Assembly (NCBI GenBank): GCA_964404445.1
Contig: CAYOJW010000003.1
Location: forward strand, 620,001 to 684,000
Length of the DNA stretch: 64,000 nucleotides
From: UBA2336 sp964404445
GTDB lineage: Bacteria; Bacteroidota; Bacteroidia; Cytophagales; Cyclobacteriaceae
Direction of reading: 5' to 3'
The notes below the pieces were generated by a model. It saw nothing but the letters and a program-made list of their open reading frames with translations. It made no database searches and was not told the origin of the DNA. This document shows positions 61,224-64,000 of the stretch, piece by piece. The position numbers were made by a program, and so were the translations under genes. How positions within the stretch are numbered: position 1 is the first letter of the stretch; each line of letters starts with the position of its first letter.

Positions 61224-63437
61224 TTAATTACGTACGTCAAAGCGATCGGCATCCATAACCTTCGCCCAGGCCGCTACAAAATCTTTCACAAACTTTTCAG
61301 CGGCATCAGCGCTTCCGTACACTTCGGCCAGGGCGCGTAACTCAGCGTTTGAACCGAAAACCAGATCGGCACGGGTAGCTGTCCATTTTACATCGCCTGT
61401 TTTGCGGTCGCGGCCTTCAAACAGGTTTTTCGATTTATCTACGGGAGTCCATGCAGTACCCATGTCTAACAGGTTCAGGAAGAAATCGTTCGTTAAAGTT
61501 TCCGGGCGTTCGGTGAACACACCATGCTTCGATCCATCGAAGTTGGTATTCAACGCACGCATACCGCCAATCAATACCGTAAGTTCGGGCGCGGTAAGGG
61601 TTAACAGTTGTGCCTTGTCAATCAGCAATGCTTCGGCAGGAATGCCGGGGTTTTTCAGATAGTTTCTGAACCCATCGGCAATTGGTTCCATCACGGCAAA
61701 CGATTCAACATCGGTTTGCTCTTGTGAGGCATCGCCACGGCCTTGTGTAAACGGTACGGTTATATCAAAGCCGGCATTCTTAGCCGCTTTTTCAACACCT
61801 GCGTTACCGGCCAGCACAATTAAATCGGCTAACGATACATTACCGAAATCTTTTTGAATGCCTTCTAAGATTTGCAACACTTTTGCTAATTGTGCGGGGT
61901 TGTTCACTTGCCAGTCTTTTTGCGGAGCTAAACGAATACGGGCACCATTGGCACCGCCTCGTTTGTCTGATCCACGGAACGTAGAAGCCGAAGCCCATGC
62001 AGTTGATACCAACTGCGATACCGTAAGACCAGATGCTGCAATTTTTTCTTTTAAAGTAGCAATGTCTTTATCGGTTAGTTTGTGCGTAGCTGCCGGAATA
62101 GGATCTTGCCAGATCAATTCTTCTTTCGGTACTTCCGGGCCGAGGTAACGGCTAACGGGGCCCATGTCGCGGTGTGTGAGTTTAAACCAGGCACGCGCAA
62201 AGGCATCCGCGAAAGCGTCAGGGTCTTCATAAAAACGTCTGGATATTTTTTCATAATCCGGATCGGCACGCAAGGCGATGTCGGTCGTTAACATTTTGGG
62301 TGCATGACGTTTTGATTTATCGTGCGCATCGGGCACGGAGTTGGCACCGGCACCGTGTTTGGGTTGCCACTGGTGCGCACCGGCAGGGCTTTTGGTTAAC
62401 TCCCAATCGTAACCGAACAAATTCCAGAAGAAGTTGTTGCTCCATTTAGTTGGTGTTGAAGTCCAGATAATTTCAATACCACTGGTAATGGTATCGCCCG
62501 CTTTACCGGAGCCAAAGCTACTCTTCCAGCCCAAGCCTTGTTCTTCGATGCTTGCCGCTTCAGGTTCGGCACCTACAAGTGCGGCATCGCCTGCACCGTG
62601 TGTTTTACCGAAGGTATGCCCACCGGCAATCAGTGCTACGGTTTCTTCATCGCTCATGGCCATACGCTTAAAGGTTTCGCGGATGTCGTGTGCAGCGGCA
62701 ATCGGATCGGGATTTCCATCGGGGCCTTCAGGGTTTACATAAATTAACCCCATCTGCACGGCAGCCAACGGATTTTCAAGGTCGCGTTTGCCTGAGTAAC
62801 GGCTGTTCGGATTATCGGTTGGCGCTAACCACGTTGTTTCAGAACCCCAGTACACGCCTAATTCGGGTTCCCACACATCTTCACGGCCACCGGCAAAGCC
62901 AAAGGTTTTGAAGCCCATCGATTCTAACGCTACGTTTCCGGTAAGTACGAGTAAATCGGCCCACGAAATTTTCTTACCATACTTTTGCTTGATCGGCCAC
63001 AACAACCTGCGGGCTTTATCAAGGTTTCCGTTATCAGGCCAACTGTTGAGGGGGGCAAAACGTTGTTGCCCTGTGCCTGCACCACCGCGACCGTCACCAA
63101 TGCGGTATGTACCGGCCGCGTGCCAGGCCATCCGTACAAAGAGGGGGCCATAATGACCGAAATCGGCCGGCCACCAGTCTTGCGAATCGGTCATCAATGC
63201 CGTAAGGTCTTTCTTTAACGCTGCCAAATCGAGGCTTTTAAACGCTTCGGCATAGTCAAATTTTTCATCCATCGGGTTGGAAAGAGAAGAGTTCTGGCGA
63301 AGGAGGTTCACTTTCAACTGGTTAGGCCACCAGTTTTGGTTTTGTGTGCCACCGCCAGCGGTTTGCTTTACGGCTCCGGTAAACGGACATTTTGCATCCG
63401 AGCTGTTCAGGTCAGCTAATTCTGAGTGATCTTTCAT
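61224..63437 (-). CDS. katG: Catalase-peroxidase
   Basis: This is a 737-residue bifunctional heme enzyme. The N-terminal domain has the distal Arg-Trp-His set in RMAWHAAGTYRIGDGRGG, the crosslink Tyr in GLIYVNPEGPDG, and the proximal His in ALIAGGHTFGKTHG. The C-terminal domain is the usual degenerate duplicate (WASASTFRGSDKRGG, LIVLAGNAGVEKAA). It removes hydrogen peroxide. It is a single-gene unit with its own terminator and a candidate OxyR site upstream. Confidence 0.98.
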   Translation of the reverse strand: MKDHSELADLNSSDAKCPFTGAVKQTAGGGTQNQNWWPNQLKVNLLRQNSSLSNPMDEKFDYAEAFKSLDLAALKKDLTALMTDSQDWWPADFGHYGPLFVRMAWHAAGTYRIGDGRGGAGTGQQRFAPLNSWPDNGNLDKARRLLWPIKQKYGKKISWADLLVLTGNVALESMGFKTFGFAGGREDVWEPELGVYWGSETTWLAPTDNPNSRYSGKRDLENPLAAVQMGLIYVNPEGPDGNPDPIAAAHDIRETFKRMAMSDEETVALIAGGHTFGKTHGAGDAALVGAEPEAASIEEQGLGWKSSFGSGKAGDTITSGIEIIWTSTPTKWSNNFFWNLFGYDWELTKSPAGAHQWQPKHGAGANSVPDAHDKSKRHAPKMLTTDIALRADPDYEKISRRFYEDPDAFADAFARAWFKLTHRDMGPVSRYLGPEVPKEELIWQDPIPAATHKLTDKDIATLKEKIAASGLTVSQLVSTAWASASTFRGSDKRGGANGARIRLAPQKDWQVNNPAQLAKVLQILEGIQKDFGNVSLADLIVLAGNAGVEKAAKNAGFDITVPFTQGRGDASQEQTDVESFAVMEPIADGFRNYLKNPGIPAEALLIDKAQLLTLTAPELTVLIGGMRALNTNFDGSKHGVFTERPETLTNDFFLNLLDMGTAWTPVDKSKNLFEGRDRKTGDVKWTATRADLVFGSNAELRALAEVYGSADAAEKFVKDFVAAWAKVMDADRFDVRN

Positions 63438-63477
63438 AAAGTATTGAATAGAATTAAATAGTTACACGTTCTGCCAT

Positions 63478-63509
63478 CAATATTATGGGCTATCAAGCAA
63501 TAAATCAAA
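63478..63509 (-). promoter_or_regulatory. Candidate katG promoter
   Basis: TTTG (63506-63509) and TAATATTG (63478-63485, one mismatch to TAnnTTTG) are 20 bases apart on the minus strand. The -7 box ends 40 bases before the katG ATG. Confidence 0.5.
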
Positions 63510-63529
63510 TTGATTGTTTTTATGATTAT

Positions 63530-63544
63530 ATAGATATATTCTAT
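63530..63544 (-). promoter_or_regulatory. Candidate OxyR binding site upstream of katG
   Basis: The palindrome ATAG-N7-CTAT matches the OxyR core. It lies about 20 bases upstream of the -33 element, the usual place for an OxyR activator, and its only likely target is katG. Confidence 0.5.
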
Positions 63545-63645
63545 TTACCCTGATGCGTGTTAAGATTAACAGGAAATTGCGTACTTAAAAATGACTATTG
63601 TCAGTTCGGGTACAATGCCGGGCGGGGAATGAAGCGTTAACCTTG

Positions 63646-63987
63646 TCAGGGCTTACGTTTCCATACTTTATCGGAGCTTTTTAAATACTCCGATAAGGCA
63701 GCCGAACCATACCAATCGAATAACTCAACATCCAACAAACCCGCTTTAACGGCAGGGTCGGTTTGCAGTATTGCGTTGGCTTCTTCGTGGTTAGCGATGT
63801 TGGTAAGGATGAACAGCCCACGGTATTGTTTGTCGTTCTTACCAAAAGGCTCGGCCACGATCAGTTTTTTTTGTTCGACTAACCGGTTAATGTTTTCCAT
63901 GTGCCCGCTGAAATGCTCGCTGATTACTTTCTTATCGGTTAGCTGGGCAGTTCCCGTTTTCAGTATCACAAAGATGTAACTCTTCAT
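63646..63987 (-). CDS. YciI family protein
   Basis: This 113-residue protein has a dimeric ferredoxin-like fold pattern starting MKSYIFVILKTGTAQ, with the family's His in EHFSGHMENINRLVEQKKLIVAEPFG. YciI-like proteins bind small ligands, but few have known reactions. It is followed by the 208-base gap holding the katG promoter; both genes point the same way. Confidence 0.8.
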   Translation of the reverse strand: MKSYIFVILKTGTAQLTDKKVISEHFSGHMENINRLVEQKKLIVAEPFGKNDKQYRGLFILTNIANHEEANAILQTDPAVKAGLLDVELFDWYGSAALSEYLKSSDKVWKRKP

Positions 63988-64000
63988 GCCGTAATCATCG

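Noticed and set aside
1..64000. tRNA, rRNA, CRISPR, prophage or insertion sequence
   Set aside because: Looked for on both strands; nothing convincing was seen by eye.

Overview
The window reads as a chromosomal segment of a free-living Bacteroidota, most like a Cytophagales member. The evidence is a SusC/SusD pair, a GH92 mannosidase, TlpA-type thioredoxins, fused HisIE and HisB, TAnnTTTG-type promoter elements, few Shine-Dalgarno sequences, and several lipoproteins with acidic residues right after the lipobox Cys. No rRNA, tRNA, CRISPR, phage or insertion sequence was recognised.

Layout. 1-8.5 kb: the 3' part of a metal-type TonB receptor; a secreted TPR-CHAT protein coupled to a beta-barrel-like protein; an M23 peptidase; an antitoxin whose RelE/ParE toxin is frameshifted; and trhO. 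8.6-13.5 kb: a TlpA-like protein, a GH92 mannosidase and a convergent GH33 sialidase. 13.6-19.2 kb: a small TPR/zinc protein, an ACMSD-like amidohydrolase, a Gre/Rnk-like factor, a GMC dehydrogenase with its subunit 3, and yidD. 19.2-30.5 kb: a BlaI/BlaR1-type regulator pair with a visible operator, cysS, ribE, a PAP2 phosphatase, a CtlX-like hydrolase, a histidine kinase, and a lipoamide-dehydrogenase homologue that lacks the redox cysteines. 30.7-35.0 kb: a DASS carboxylate carrier, a fused CitD-CitE protein and CitF, together a citrate uptake and cleavage unit.

35.4-51.1 kb is the most striking region. It is one long plus-strand operon: ribokinase, SusC, SusD, three secreted ADP-ribosylglycohydrolase paralogues, two secreted tandem-domain esterases, a ureide-permease/GRP-like transporter and a small lipoprotein, closed by a strong terminator. 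It resembles the ribose-scavenging (rbs) utilisation loci known from Bacteroides, but with an unusual enzyme set. I infer that ribosylated or ADP-ribosylated molecules are captured at the surface, de-esterified and cut in the periplasm, and that the ribose is imported and phosphorylated.

51.2-51.7 kb holds a second toxin-antitoxin relic: an intact DUF433 antitoxin beside a DUF5615 toxin with an internal deletion. 51.7-59.2 kb is a complete histidine operon (hisGDCBHAF-IE, minus strand), preceded by a previously unmarked His leader peptide with a His-rich run and an attenuator. 59.2-64 kb: a TPR lipoprotein, a CoA-pyrophosphatase Nudix protein, katG with a candidate OxyR site, and a YciI-like protein. 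Short inverted and direct repeats sit in several intergenic gaps, including two inside the his operon.
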